A stretch of DNA of 64,000 nt from Nannocystis sp. (GCA_016712315.1 JADJRG010000029.1:806001-870000), one strand, 5' to 3'. Counted from the stretch's first letter, positions 9,054 to 18,081 are shown. Numbers and translations: made by a program. Notes: generated by a model from the letters alone, not told the origin.

Positions 9054-10019
9054 TCAAGATCGCTGAGCCGACGACGATCGCCGCCCCCAGGCTGCTCCGC
9101 GCTCGATCGCCCTCCGGACCTCATCGGGCCGCAGGAAGGCGGCGTAGGCGGCGAGGCAGAGGGGCGTAAACCAAGCGACGTAGAGCAGCGCCTGGATCCC
9201 GAGGTGCATCGCCGCCCCGAAGCCGAGGAAGGGTCGGCGCAGATCTGGGATCCGCCGAGATCCTGTCCCTTCGCGCAGCCAGTGGCTCAAGACAAACGCC
9301 CCGAAGCTGACCTCCCACACCAGCACCGCCCAGGTCATCGGCCGCAGCAACCACGGCTGGAGCTGCGCGAGCAGCCCCGAGATCTGAAAGTGCCGGTTAT
9401 AGGGGTTGACCAGCGCGTAGTAGAGCGCTGTCCCCTCCGACCGCCACGTCGCCCCCGTCTTCAACAGCCCGGTCCCCAAATAAAGGACGGCGAGTTGGAG
9501 CTGGAGCAGCCGCCGGCACCACACCGGGACCGGCCCACCCTTGCCGCGCCAACGCGCGTCGAGGCTGAGCCCGCGCCCCGCTGGTAGCAGCGCCAGCCAC
9601 AGCGCCAGCGCCGTGTGCAGTTTGTCGGGCATCGCGTAGAGCAGCGGGTTTCGGCCGATCATGCTCGCCCACACCGCGAAGGCGATCAGCGCCGCAGGGC
9701 GTGTAAACAGCCCGAAGAGCCAGCACAGGTGCGCCAGCACCCCCACCCCGAAGATCACCCGCACAGCCCGCGGGTCCTCCACATAGAAGAAGATCGAGGC
9801 TCGCTCAGGGAAGGCTAGCCGCGCGTGCTCGCCGAAGAGCATCGACTCGCGCGAGAAGTACTCACCGACCGAGCCGACGTGCGCGAGCATGCTCGCCAAG
9901 AAGACCGTCACCAGCGCGACGCGGCAGAGCCCCAGCGCCGCCGCGTCCTCCTCGCGCAGCAGCGCTGCGTCGAAGAACGCGCGGATCTTCGCCGCGCTAC
10001 GTTCAGCCGCCTGCGCCAT
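9054..10019 (-). CDS. HTTM (vitamin-K-carboxylase-like) membrane protein
   Basis: A 321-residue multi-pass membrane protein. The start MAQAAERSAAKIRAFFDAAL leads to an amphipathic helix and then several membrane segments, with the family's REEDAAALGLCRVALVTVFL and EYFSRESMLFGEHARLAF regions and a C-terminal helix near HLGIQALLYVAWFTPL. HTTM domains are related to the membrane half of vitamin-K-dependent gamma-carboxylase, but bacterial members mostly have unknown function. No C-terminal lumenal carboxylase domain is present. It overlaps the end of its upstream partner by 17 bases, which implies translational coupling. Assignment rests on the topology and characteristic N-terminal region. Confidence 0.82.
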   Translation of the reverse strand: MAQAAERSAAKIRAFFDAALLREEDAAALGLCRVALVTVFLASMLAHVGSVGEYFSRESMLFGEHARLAFPERASIFFYVEDPRAVRVIFGVGVLAHLCWLFGLFTRPAALIAFAVWASMIGRNPLLYAMPDKLHTALALWLALLPAGRGLSLDARWRGKGGPVPVWCRRLLQLQLAVLYLGTGLLKTGATWRSEGTALYYALVNPYNRHFQISGLLAQLQPWLLRPMTWAVLVWEVSFGAFVLSHWLREGTGSRRIPDLRRPFLGFGAAMHLGIQALLYVAWFTPLCLAAYAAFLRPDEVRRAIERGAAWGRRSSSAQRS

Positions 10020-10611
10020 GGTTCGCCTGATCTTCCCTGATCATCGCTTGGATCTGCGGATAACCGCAGTCGATCTTCTGCACGGACTTGCGCTCCACCG
10101 GCCCGAGATCTGGCGCGCCTCGGGCTACCTTCGCGGGGTTCGTGAAGCCGCGGACCACACGATCGACCAAGATCGCCGCTGGCGCCACCCCTCGACGCCT
10201 CGCCTCGCGCACGCACACCGCCTTCGCGTACCACGTGCGGTTGATATTGCCGCCGCCGCCGCGGCTCAGCGCCGTGTGCGCGAGCCATAGATCGTGCCGA
10301 CGCTTCCTCCACACCCAGCTCGTCCCCCACCCCGCCGCCGCCGCCGTTGACTCCTCCAGCGGCACCTCGCTGCCATCCGCGAGGCGCGCGCGCAGATCCA
10401 GGTACGCCTGACCGCGCTGCGGATCCGGGGCGTACATCCCCCAATGCTGGGCGACCCCGATCTTCCGCAGCCAGCCGTCGATCTGATCGCCGACGGCTCC
10501 GCGCGTCGACGTCGGCAGCGCTGGTAGGATGATCGCTGCCCCGAGGGACAGGGCCCAAAGCACCTGTACCAACGATCTCAGCCGTCGCAACGCCGTCTCC
10601 GCCGCCACCAC
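10003..10611 (-). CDS. HTTM-associated protein with one N-terminal membrane helix
   Basis: About 202 residues. A short hydrophobic helix (VLWALSLGAAIILPAL) is followed by a periplasmic domain with WGMYAPDPQRGQAYLDLRAR, a pattern (W-x-F/Y-A-P-x-P) seen in small proteins encoded beside HTTM genes. It has few other landmarks. The start is unsure: an ATG at 10671 would overlap the metalloprotease gene by about 90 bases, so I prefer GTG 10611 (or TTG 10590). It overlaps both neighbours and is probably co-expressed with the HTTM protein. It may be the soluble half of a two-part membrane enzyme; that is inference from gene order only. Confidence 0.7.
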   Translation of the reverse strand: MVAAETALRRLRSLVQVLWALSLGAAIILPALPTSTRGAVGDQIDGWLRKIGVAQHWGMYAPDPQRGQAYLDLRARLADGSEVPLEESTAAAAGWGTSWVWRKRRHDLWLAHTALSRGGGGNINRTWYAKAVCVREARRRGVAPAAILVDRVVRGFTNPAKVARGAPDLGPVERKSVQKIDCGYPQIQAMIREDQANHGAGG

Positions 10612-12824
10612 GGCGCGCTCAGGAGGCCCAGCAACGCGAGCCCGCCGGCATGCTCGCCGTCGCTCGAGCACGCGCAGCTCGTCATCGGCTCGCCCAGCTC
10701 AGCGCCGCCCGCGCCCGCGTCGTCCGGCTCATCATTGTCGCCGTCGTCGCCGCCCTGGCTCGGAATCGATCCTTGATCGAGCAGCTCCGTCGGCACCGAG
10801 ACCACAGACACCGATCCGGCCACCGCCTCGGTCGTCTCAGTGTTCACCAGCGTCAGGTACACGACCTCACCGGGCCGCATCCCGCGGATCACGAGCTGGT
10901 TCTCCGAGCCGACGATCAAGGTCGCTGCCCGCTCGAGATCCCAGTCGCCGCTCACCCGCGTGATCTCGCGGATCTGCACCTTCGAAGGATCGCCGGTCTG
11001 CTCCGCCGCGACCAGATCGTACTGGAATTGGATCGGTTCATCCGCTCGCTTGATCAGCGCGATCGCGCCGACGGGGCTCGTGATCGGGTTCCCCGTCGAG
11101 GTGCCTCGAGGCGACAGGCGGAAGCGGACGATCAAGTTGTCCGATCCTTGCGGGATCTCGTGGCGGAGCTGCATCGGCCCGGGGAAGAACGGCGTCACCG
11201 ACGTGCTCTTCGGCCGCAAGTACATCGATCGCCCCGCCTCGACCGCCTCCGCGTCCGTGATCACCCGCGGGCAATCGAAGAGCCCGCGCGTATCGAGCGC
11301 TCGGATCAGGTGCTCCATGTCCTCCGCGCTCCACTCCCCCTCTGCGCGCCGCTCCTCCGCGACCTCTAAGAAGGTATAAGCCGCGGTCTCGAGGTCGGAG
11401 TCGTTCGGCAGCCGCGTGAGCGCCTCGATGAACACATAGTCGAGCTTCGGGCCGACCCGCTTGCGCACCGCCCACAGCGCCGCCATGAACGGCTCGCCGT
11501 CGTTGTGCACCTGGCCGATGGTGTTGCTCGGGCACACCTTGGTGGTCTCGTGGTTGCGGATCGCCTCACCGTAACCCGCCCAGAAGCGCGCCACGTAGTC
11601 ACCCAGCAGCGGGTCCTCCGCGACCATCACCGAGAAGTAGTCCGCGAACGCCTCGTTGAGCCCGCCCGCGTCGACCAACGAAGCGTCGGGTCGTGAGCGC
11701 CGCGTGGAGAGCCCGTTGGGGGTCAAGTGCGAGACCATGCCATGGCCGAGCTCATGGTAGACGACGTCGCCGTCGAAGCCGAAGTCGACCGCCGATCCCT
11801 GCCCGAAGATCATCGTCGGCCCCTTCTCCGCGTCGCACTGATTCGTGTAATAGGCGTTGTTGAGCGGCCCGTAGCTGAGATCTGGATAGCTCACCGCGAT
11901 CGCCGAGTAGCGGAAATTCGCGAGCATCGTGCTCAGATCGCACTTGAAGCTCGTGACCCCGAGGCCCGCCATGTGATCGAGGAACTTCTCCGCGTGGAAG
12001 TACATCGACAGCTCCGCGTACAGGTCATCGCCGTCTTGATTCTGCTCGGGGTACTTCACGTCTGGAAGCGGTACGACGAAGTCTCCCTGCGCGTCCGAGA
12101 GGGCGCGCCGGACGGCGTAACACTCCCCCTCCTTCCACCACGGCACGATCTCCTCGGGCTCGTCCAACTGGCAGTTGTACGCCTGCACGCGCTCGCCGAT
12201 CAGCGGCACACCCGGGCCATCCGCCACCACCCCGGAGAGGGTCACTTCGATCGGCTCGGGCGTGCTCGCGGGGTTCTCCGCGAACACCTTGGCCTTCGAC
12301 GCGCGCACATGCTCGAGCTCCTCGAGCACCCTGCCGGTCGCCGCTGACACCCACACCGTGATCATGCTCGGCTCGGGCGACAGGACCAGCGGCGTATCGA
12401 CCTCCCACGCGAGCACCGGCGTGTCGAGGATCATCAGGTAGACCAAGCGCGCGCCGTCGTCGGGGGGCGCGCCTCCGCCCTCGGGGCGCGCATGCGCCAG
12501 CGCGATCGCGACCGCCGCCGCCGCCGCGACGCTCGCCTCTTCTGGCCGCAGCTGCGGGCTCGCGATCGGCAGCCGCTCCGCGACGATCCGGCGATCGCCA
12601 CCCGGGCTGACCAGCGCAGCCTCAAAAGCACCTCGCACCGGTAAGCCGTGGATCCGGAGCTCGTGCTGCTCGATCACCCCACGAGCGGCGCCGACCGGGA
12701 CCTCGCGGATCTTCGCGCGCACCAGCGGCGGGCCCTCGGGCGTCGCCTGCGCCTCCGAGGCGCCCATAACGCCACCGAGCGCCACCATCATCAGCCACCT
12801 CGATCTCCACGGAGCGCCTCGCAT
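10578..12824 (-). CDS. Secreted fungalysin/thermolysin-like metalloprotease with MYXO-CTERM tag
   Basis: A 748-residue zinc endopeptidase of the gluzincin type. The zinc motif HELGH is at about residue 357 (VVYHELGHGMVSHL) and the third ligand lies in GLNEAFADYFSV. The N-terminus MRGAPWRSRWLMMVALGGVM with SEAQA is a signal peptide, and an FTP/PepSY-like propeptide probably precedes the catalytic domain. The C-terminus (Cys pair in TSCACSS, a short hydrophobic helix, then Arg run) is MYXO-CTERM-like, a tag removed by a myxosortase before release to the surface. The ATG at 12824 was chosen because it begins the signal peptide; the upstream frame is Arg-rich. Divergent from the dacB-like gene, 65 bases apart. 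Between zinc site and tag lies a long beta-rich domain. Confidence 0.88.
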   Translation of the reverse strand: MRGAPWRSRWLMMVALGGVMGASEAQATPEGPPLVRAKIREVPVGAARGVIEQHELRIHGLPVRGAFEAALVSPGGDRRIVAERLPIASPQLRPEEASVAAAAAVAIALAHARPEGGGAPPDDGARLVYLMILDTPVLAWEVDTPLVLSPEPSMITVWVSAATGRVLEELEHVRASKAKVFAENPASTPEPIEVTLSGVVADGPGVPLIGERVQAYNCQLDEPEEIVPWWKEGECYAVRRALSDAQGDFVVPLPDVKYPEQNQDGDDLYAELSMYFHAEKFLDHMAGLGVTSFKCDLSTMLANFRYSAIAVSYPDLSYGPLNNAYYTNQCDAEKGPTMIFGQGSAVDFGFDGDVVYHELGHGMVSHLTPNGLSTRRSRPDASLVDAGGLNEAFADYFSVMVAEDPLLGDYVARFWAGYGEAIRNHETTKVCPSNTIGQVHNDGEPFMAALWAVRKRVGPKLDYVFIEALTRLPNDSDLETAAYTFLEVAEERRAEGEWSAEDMEHLIRALDTRGLFDCPRVITDAEAVEAGRSMYLRPKSTSVTPFFPGPMQLRHEIPQGSDNLIVRFRLSPRGTSTGNPITSPVGAIALIKRADEPIQFQYDLVAAEQTGDPSKVQIREITRVSGDWDLERAATLIVGSENQLVIRGMRPGEVVYLTLVNTETTEAVAGSVSVVSVPTELLDQGSIPSQGGDDGDNDEPDDAGAGGAELGEPMTSCACSSDGEHAGGLALLGLLSAPWWRRRRRCDG

Positions 12825-12889
12825 GCCCGTCAGGATACCGCAAACCCGGCGAGGTGACGGCCCGCGAGCGCGCGGATACCCTGCCGGAG

Positions 12890-14362
12890 ATGGTTTCATT
12901 CGTCCTTCACGGCGTCCTCGCGGCGCTCCTCGCCGGAGCGGCGCCCGCACCGCCGCTCGCGGATCCGGGCGCTCCGGCCGCCGCCGCGCCGGTGCCCTCC
13001 GACCTCAAGGCCGCGATCGACAAGATCCTCGCGGCTCCGCAGCTCGCTCGCGCGACCATCGGCGTCGCCGTCATCGACACCGCCACCGGCGCCGTCCTCT
13101 ATGAGCACGACGCCGACGCCCCGATCAACCCAGCGAGCAACGTCAAGCTGGTGACCACCGCCGCCGCGCTCGCCCTGCTCGGCCCGGAGCATCGCTACGT
13201 CACCCGCCTCGAGATCGCCAAGGACACGCGTAAGGACGGCGTCATCGCCGGTGATCTGTTCCTCCGCGGCGGCGGCGATCCGGCCCTCGTCACCGCGGAT
13301 CTCTACGAGCTCGCCAGCCTGCTCTACGCCCGCGGGATCACCCAGATCGACGGCGCTGTCGTCGTCGACGGTACCGCCTTCGACCGCGACGAGCTGCCGC
13401 CTGGCTATGATCAGAAGTCCGAGCTCGCCGCCTATCGCGCCCTCAGCAGCGCGGCGTCGGTCAATTTCAACACCTTCGTCGTCCACGTCCAACCGGGCTC
13501 GGTCGGCCAGCCCGCCGTCGCCTCGATCGAGCCCCCCGCGCCGAGCCTACGCATACGCGCGAGCATCAAGACGATCGCCGGCGCTCGCGATCAGATCAAG
13601 GCCAGCAGGGCCGCCACCGCCGACGGCGCGACAGAGATCGTCCTCACTGGCACGATCGGCGCGAAGATCGACGGGCTGAGCCTCCGCTACCCCGTCGATG
13701 ACCCCTCGCGTTATGCGGGCGAGGTGCTCGTCCAGGTGCTCGCGGATCGAGGCATCAAGGTCGCGAGCGGCGTGAAGATCGGCGCCGCTCCGGCCGACGC
13801 GTCGCCCATCGCGACGCACCGCTCTGAGCCGCTCGCCGCGCTGATCCGCGGCGTCAACAAGCTCTCCAACAACTTCATGGCCGAGCAGATCCTCAAGAGC
13901 CTCGACACAGCGGCGCCGGCCACCTTCGCTGGCGCCGTCGCGCGCGTCCGGGAGCACCTCACCGCCCACGGCATCACCGACGTCGGGATCAAGCTGACCA
14001 ATGGGTCAGGTCTCTACGACACCAACCGCCTCAGCGCGCGCCAGATCGCGACGCTGCTCCACCGGGTCGGTCAAGACTTCCGGATCGCCCCCGACTTCAT
14101 CGCCTCGTTGCCAATTATGGGCGTCGACGGCACCCTCCAGACGCGCCTCCGCGGCAGCGCGGTCGCTCGCTACATCCGGGCGAAGACCGGCACGCTGAAC
14201 CAAGCCTCGGCGCTCTCCGGGTACGCCGGCGCCGAGGGTAAGCCGCCGCTCGCCTTCGCGATCCTCATCGGCGACATCGATCGGGGCACGGTACGAGCCG
14301 CCCGGCTCGCGCAGGATCAGATCGCGGAGGAGCTCGCGCGGGCGGCGGCGGCGCGCGGGTGA
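12890..14362 (+). CDS. dacB: D-alanyl-D-alanine carboxypeptidase/endopeptidase (PBP4 family)
   Basis: A periplasmic class C penicillin-binding protein that trims peptidoglycan stem peptides and cross-links. All three serine-acyl-transferase motifs are present: SNVK (83-86, catalytic Ser83), SNN (326-328) and KTG (432-434). The large gap between the first two motifs matches the inserted domains typical of PBP4. A signal peptide (MVSFVLHGVLAALLAGAAPA) supports the ATG at 12890 rather than the GTG at 12854. Length 490 is normal. Divergent from the metalloprotease gene; 243 bases separate it from the next gene on the same strand, so it may be transcribed alone. Confidence 0.95.
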   Translation: MVSFVLHGVLAALLAGAAPAPPLADPGAPAAAAPVPSDLKAAIDKILAAPQLARATIGVAVIDTATGAVLYEHDADAPINPASNVKLVTTAAALALLGPEHRYVTRLEIAKDTRKDGVIAGDLFLRGGGDPALVTADLYELASLLYARGITQIDGAVVVDGTAFDRDELPPGYDQKSELAAYRALSSAASVNFNTFVVHVQPGSVGQPAVASIEPPAPSLRIRASIKTIAGARDQIKASRAATADGATEIVLTGTIGAKIDGLSLRYPVDDPSRYAGEVLVQVLADRGIKVASGVKIGAAPADASPIATHRSEPLAALIRGVNKLSNNFMAEQILKSLDTAAPATFAGAVARVREHLTAHGITDVGIKLTNGSGLYDTNRLSARQIATLLHRVGQDFRIAPDFIASLPIMGVDGTLQTRLRGSAVARYIRAKTGTLNQASALSGYAGAEGKPPLAFAILIGDIDRGTVRAARLAQDQIAEELARAAAARG

Positions 14363-14605
14363 GCGGCGTCCTCGGCGAAATTATCGCCGTGGACGGCCAC
14401 CGTCGCAGCGCCGCGGCTGCGCACTCGCCTGCGCGGTTGGCAGGTGAACACGAATCATCGGACCTCGGAGCCGGAAAAAACGTGCACCTCACTGCACACC
14501 TGCGAACTCAACCGCCGGGTGGACGCGAGCTCCTCGATCCTGGCGCGGTTCTGAGATCAGCGGAATTTGCGAACTCCTCGGCGCCTACGTATCGTCGCGA
14601 GCACG
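14363..14605. other. Intergenic region of 243 bases
   Basis: Contains a small hairpin just after the dacB stop (CGGCGA 14373-14378 with TCGCCG 14384-14389, loop AATTA) without a T-run. A loosely promoter-like TTGCGA/TATCGT pair with a 17-base spacer lies about 10-40 bases before the next ATG. No open frame with signal or domain and no tRNA fold was seen. Confidence 0.4.
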
Positions 14606-15652
14606 ATGCACAACGGCACGCAGCCCTTGGTCGGTGTGATCACCAACCCGAATTCCAAGAAGAACTGGCGCCACCCGGATCGTCGCAGGGCGATCCAAGA
14701 GGCTGTCGGTCACCTCGGCGTCGTCCGCGAGACCAAGAGCCTCGATGAGCTGCCGGGCGCGGTCGATGAGCTGCTAGACGCGGGGATCCGCTACTGGGTC
14801 TGTGACGGCGGCGACGGCACCCTCCACTGGGTGTTGAACGCCGTCCACGACGCTGTTCGAGCGCGCGGCGGCGGCGGCCCCTGCGAGCTGCCGATCGTGG
14901 TGCCGACCAACGGCGGAACCGTCGACTTCATCGCCCGCAAGGCCCGCCTCAAGGGCGACGCGCCGTCGATCGTCGGCCGACTCGTCCGCGAGCTCGCCGC
15001 GGGTCGCGAGCCAGAGACGATCACGATCGACACGGTTCGAGTGTGCGGCGAGGGCCCCGACGGCGGCCTCGATCGCCTCGGCCTCGCCTCAGCCTTGGGC
15101 GGCGTCGCCCAGGCGTTCTTCGATCGTTATTACGCGCTCCCCAAGGAGCGCGGCGCGCTCGCCATCGCCGGAGTGATGGGCGCGGCCGTCAGCACCGCGC
15201 TGCTCGACAGCCTCGCCTCGCCGCTGCGTCGCCTGATGCCGGTCGGCCTCAGCGGCTACGAGGACTTCTTTCGCCCGACCCGCGCGCTCGTCGAGGTCGA
15301 CGGCAAGCAGCTCGGCTTCACCACCTTCTCCTCGCTGCAGATCGGCTCGATCGACATCAACCTCGCGGGCGTCGTCCGCTGCTTCCGCCACGCGCACGAG
15401 GGCGGCGTCCTCCATTTTCAGGCGATCTCGATGTCCCCGCTCGGCGTCGTCTGCAACGTCCCGAACATCGTCCTCGGGACCCCGATCCTCGGCAAGCAGG
15501 TCTTCGACGATCGCGCGCGGCGGGTCTCGATCATCGCGGAGAGCGGCGAGGTCTTGCGACCGGTGATCGACGGCGAGATGTTCGCGCCGCTCGAGCGCGT
15601 CGAGCTCTCCCTCGGGCCGACCTTGCGAATCCCGACCTTGCCGGCCGCTTGA
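14606..15652 (+). CDS. Diacylglycerol kinase-like lipid kinase
   Basis: A 348-residue member of the DAGK catalytic / NAD kinase-like superfamily. The nucleotide-binding signature GGDGTLHWVLNAV follows VCD near residue 75, after an N-terminal VGVITNPNSKKN strand-loop, both typical of bacterial DgkB/YegS-type kinases. A second domain (about 140-345) is beta-rich and would hold the lipid. It phosphorylates a lipid hydroxyl, but the substrate cannot be named. The ATG at 14606 starts directly on the first beta-strand (MHNGTQPLVGVITNPN); the frame is open further upstream but not protein-like. The next gene, 95 bases on, is an unrelated exported protein. Confidence 0.85.
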   Translation: MHNGTQPLVGVITNPNSKKNWRHPDRRRAIQEAVGHLGVVRETKSLDELPGAVDELLDAGIRYWVCDGGDGTLHWVLNAVHDAVRARGGGGPCELPIVVPTNGGTVDFIARKARLKGDAPSIVGRLVRELAAGREPETITIDTVRVCGEGPDGGLDRLGLASALGGVAQAFFDRYYALPKERGALAIAGVMGAAVSTALLDSLASPLRRLMPVGLSGYEDFFRPTRALVEVDGKQLGFTTFSSLQIGSIDINLAGVVRCFRHAHEGGVLHFQAISMSPLGVVCNVPNIVLGTPILGKQVFDDRARRVSIIAESGEVLRPVIDGEMFAPLERVELSLGPTLRIPTLPAA

Positions 15653-15747
15653 CCGGCGGAGCGAGCGCGAGCGGTCGCCCTGGTGTTGGTGATTCATCGC
15701 CGCTGGGCTACGATCGAGGGCGTAACTGCCTGACGACGGAGCTTTGT

Positions 15748-16392
15748 ATGCTGGCGCTCTCCCGACCTCTCCCCGCACTCACGGCCGCGCTCCTCTCCCT
15801 CTCTCTGGTCGGGCAGGCCCGCGCGAGCGACGCTCCTGACGACGACGTCCCTGCGGAGCCGCTGATCTTGGTCGACCAACCCGCCGAACCAGCGCCACCG
15901 CAGCCTGTCCCAGCGGCCAGCAGCGTCGTCATCGCGCCTGCGCCGTCAATGGTCGCTCTCCCGGCCCCGTCGCCGCCGCCGCCGCCGCCGCCGCCGCGCA
16001 GGCGCGGGATCGGCTTGATGGTCACCGGTTACACCCTCTTCGGCGTCTCCTACATGCTGACGGCCCTCTCTGGCGCCGCCGTGATCGATAACTGCAGCGT
16101 CGATCGCAACTATGACTGCCGCCGCCTCGGCCGCTCGCTGATGGTCCCCGCGCTCGGTCCGTTCATGGCGCTGCGTGAGATCCAGTCGATGACCGCGCGC
16201 TTCACGATGGTCCTCTTCCCAGGCCTGATGCAGGTCGGCGGACTCACCATGGGGATCGCCGGTAGCGTGCTCTACCGCCGCTCACATCGTCACGCGGGGC
16301 TCGTCACCGCCGAGGGCATCCGCCTCGCGCGTCGCCACGACCTCCGCCTCGCCGCGGGGGCGACGCGGGTGCAACTCACCTATCGCTTCTGA
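15748..16392 (+). CDS. Exported proline-rich membrane protein, unknown
   Basis: A 214-residue protein. A signal peptide (MLALSRPLPALTAALLSLSL, then GQARAS) is followed by an acidic and proline/alanine-rich linker that ends in an eight-proline run coded by a CCG tract, an Arg cluster, and a C-terminal half with two or three membrane segments (GIGLMVTGYTLFGVSYML; FTMVLFPGLMQVGGLTMG). The last 35 residues are a basic beta-like tail ending TYRF. Proteins of this plan occur in many myxobacteria; no function is known to me. The ATG at 15748 is set by the signal peptide. It ends 22 bases from a convergent lipoprotein gene. Confidence 0.78.
   Translation: MLALSRPLPALTAALLSLSLVGQARASDAPDDDVPAEPLILVDQPAEPAPPQPVPAASSVVIAPAPSMVALPAPSPPPPPPPPRRRGIGLMVTGYTLFGVSYMLTALSGAAVIDNCSVDRNYDCRRLGRSLMVPALGPFMALREIQSMTARFTMVLFPGLMQVGGLTMGIAGSVLYRRSHRHAGLVTAEGIRLARRHDLRLAAGATRVQLTYRF
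15970..15997 (+). repeat. CCG trinucleotide tract
   Basis: Nine or so tandem CCG units encoding a polyproline run in the exported protein. Such tracts can change length by slippage. Confidence 0.85.
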
Positions 16393-16414
16393 TCGAGCCG
16401 GCTAGGAAGATCGC

Positions 16415-17332
16415 TCAGAGCGGGAGTCCGCAGATGCCGACATCCTCATAGCCTGGCGTCGCCATACCATCGGGATACCAGGGGATGCACTCCATTTTCG
16501 CGTCCAGGGTGCCGCAGATCTCCGGATTGTCGGCGAGGTTGCACCAGGGGCTACAGCAATACTCATAGGGACAACCGGGCACATTCTCCGGGTAAATACA
16601 GGCGAATCCGGGCGCACAACCGGCCTGGTTGTAACAGAGATCGCGATAGTCCCCGTCCTCGTTGGGCGAGAGCACCGTCGGCATGCAGACGAAGCCCTCC
16701 GAGCCGATCATGCCCTCGTCCATGTAGCAGCCCTGGCCGATCGGACAGTCTTGGATCAGCGGATCGCACTTGACGAAGCACAGGTGGACCGGCGGATCAA
16801 AGAAGACCGTGCACTTCTCATTCGGCTCGCCGCAGGTCGGTTTCTCTGGAGTCCCCCCGCAAAACTCGATGCAGCTCCCTTGCGCGTCATTGTCGAGATC
16901 GAAGCACAGGGCGCCCTTGACGCACGTGTCGATCCCCGAGCCGAAGCCGCCGGTGACCATACACTCCTCGCCGATGAGATCCGCGTTCGACGGCTCATCG
17001 ACGCAGCGCACGCCGTCCGGGAAGATCCCGCCGCTCTCATTCCAGGGCACACACTTCTGTCCTTGCGGACAGTCTTGCAGGATCAGGCTGCATTGGTTGC
17101 CCATCCCTGGCAGGTCGGTCTTCATCCCTGTCGTCTCGGGCTCTGTCGTCGTCGCGTCGACGGTCTCGGCCCCTGTGCCGCTCGAGCCCGAGCTCGTCGA
17201 GGAGGAGCTCCCTTCGCTCTCTCCAGAGTCGTCCACGCCGCCTCCCTGACACGCGGCCGCGCTCACGCTCACCCAAGCAGCTCCGGCGACCAAGAGCGCC
17301 AAACGGCGCGGCATCCACGATCTCGAGCTCAT
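16415..17332 (-). CDS. Cys-rich lipoprotein with Ser/Thr linker
   Basis: A 305-residue lipoprotein. The signal sequence (RRLALLVAGAAWVSVSAAAC) ends in a lipobox Cys, followed by a Gly/Ser/Glu/Thr linker of about 50 residues and then a Cys-rich domain with roughly 24 Cys in spaced pairs, for example CPQGQKCVPW, CPIGQGCYM and CAPGFACIY. This C-P-x-G-x-x-C pattern repeats about four times and should form disulfides outside the cytoplasm. I prefer ATG 17332 (MSSRSWMPRR) over 17350 because a GAGGAG ribosome-binding sequence lies just ahead of it. Role unknown; related Cys-rich lipoproteins lie at several other sites in the window. Confidence 0.82.
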   Translation of the reverse strand: MSSRSWMPRRLALLVAGAAWVSVSAAACQGGGVDDSGESEGSSSSTSSGSSGTGAETVDATTTEPETTGMKTDLPGMGNQCSLILQDCPQGQKCVPWNESGGIFPDGVRCVDEPSNADLIGEECMVTGGFGSGIDTCVKGALCFDLDNDAQGSCIEFCGGTPEKPTCGEPNEKCTVFFDPPVHLCFVKCDPLIQDCPIGQGCYMDEGMIGSEGFVCMPTVLSPNEDGDYRDLCYNQAGCAPGFACIYPENVPGCPYEYCCSPWCNLADNPEICGTLDAKMECIPWYPDGMATPGYEDVGICGLPL

Positions 17333-17460
17333 CGACTCCTCCTCGCCCATCGGGCCCCGCCAACTTCGCCGAATTGAAGCTCACTCGCAAGGATACGGCC
17401 GCGCGCCCGTCCGCCGTGAATCACCTTGCGCAGCGGGGCGGCAAGAGCCCTCAAGACGAA

Positions 17461-17492
17461 GGCGCCCGGTCGACACATGATCGACGGGCGCC
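17461..17492 (-). terminator. Strong hairpin after the winged-helix gene
   Basis: GGCGCCCGGTCGA (17461-17473) pairs with TCGACGGGCGCC (17481-17492) with one bulged G and a 7-base loop. It lies 18 bases past the stop of the minus-strand gene ending at 17511. The following minus-strand sequence is only weakly T-rich, so it may be a Rho-assisted terminator or an mRNA end-stabiliser. Confidence 0.55.
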
Positions 17493-17510
17493 CTGCGAGT
17501 ATTGAGCGAA

Positions 17511-18044
17511 TTACGACGAGCGCACCGCGGTGTACTTCGTCCCGCGGGCCTTGCCGATCCACGCGACCTTCTTGGCGTCGATCAGGCGGTTGATCGCGGC
17601 TCGGGCTTGGAGGTTGTTGCCGCCGCACTTCTTCATCAGGGTCGAGACTCCGACCGGCTCCGTGTAGTCCATCAGCGCGTTGAGCAGCGCTTGCTCATAG
17701 GCGGCGCGCCCCGCGGGTGTCCGCACGTTGACCTCATGAGACCCGCCGCGGCCCTCATTACGGCCACGCCCGCCCGCAGCGGCGGTCTTCCGCGCGACGG
17801 CTGGGGCGGCGGCCGGGGCGGAGGGCGCCGCGACAGCGGCCCGCGGCGCGGGGGTCGACTGGACCTTGCCGGCGACCAACTCAGCGAGCGTGATCTCGGC
17901 GAAGACGCCGCCCATCGCCCCGGAGCTCAATTTATAGAGCTCGCCGAGGGTCAGCTCCGGGTGTTGCCGGAGGAGGTCGATACAGATCTTCCGCTCGCTC
18001 TCGGCGATCGCGGTCTTGAAGGCTGCTTCGTACTTTGACGACAT
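17511..18044 (-). CDS. Two-domain protein with C-terminal winged-helix-like region
   Basis: A 177-residue cytosolic protein. The N-terminal part (about 1-65) is helical and contains LLRQHPELTLGELYKLS, resembling a helix-turn-helix repeat unit. A flexible Ala/Pro/Arg/Gly linker (about 70-110) follows, and the C-terminal 65 residues (ALLNALMDYTEPVGVSTLMK to the end) fit a winged helix, with a helix of VGVSTLMKKCGGN-x-LQARAAINRL type and a basic wing (WIGKARGTKYTAV). DNA or RNA binding is inferred from this fold and the basic linker. Start ATG 18044 gives MSSKYEAAFKTAI; an in-frame ATG at 18077 is possible but adds only a Ser/Met stretch. Transcribed after icmF, 127 bases downstream of it. Confidence 0.7.
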   Translation of the reverse strand: MSSKYEAAFKTAIAESERKICIDLLRQHPELTLGELYKLSSGAMGGVFAEITLAELVAGKVQSTPAPRAAVAAPSAPAAAPAVARKTAAAGGRGRNEGRGGSHEVNVRTPAGRAAYEQALLNALMDYTEPVGVSTLMKKCGGNNLQARAAINRLIDAKKVAWIGKARGTKYTAVRSS

Positions 18045-18081
18045 GGGCGATACGCTAGCATGAATGCTCATCGACATGGTA

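Noticed and set aside
14363..14605. Possible tRNA or small RNA gene in the longest gap between genes
   Set aside because: No cloverleaf, no conserved T-loop sequence and only a small hairpin; nothing supports an RNA gene.
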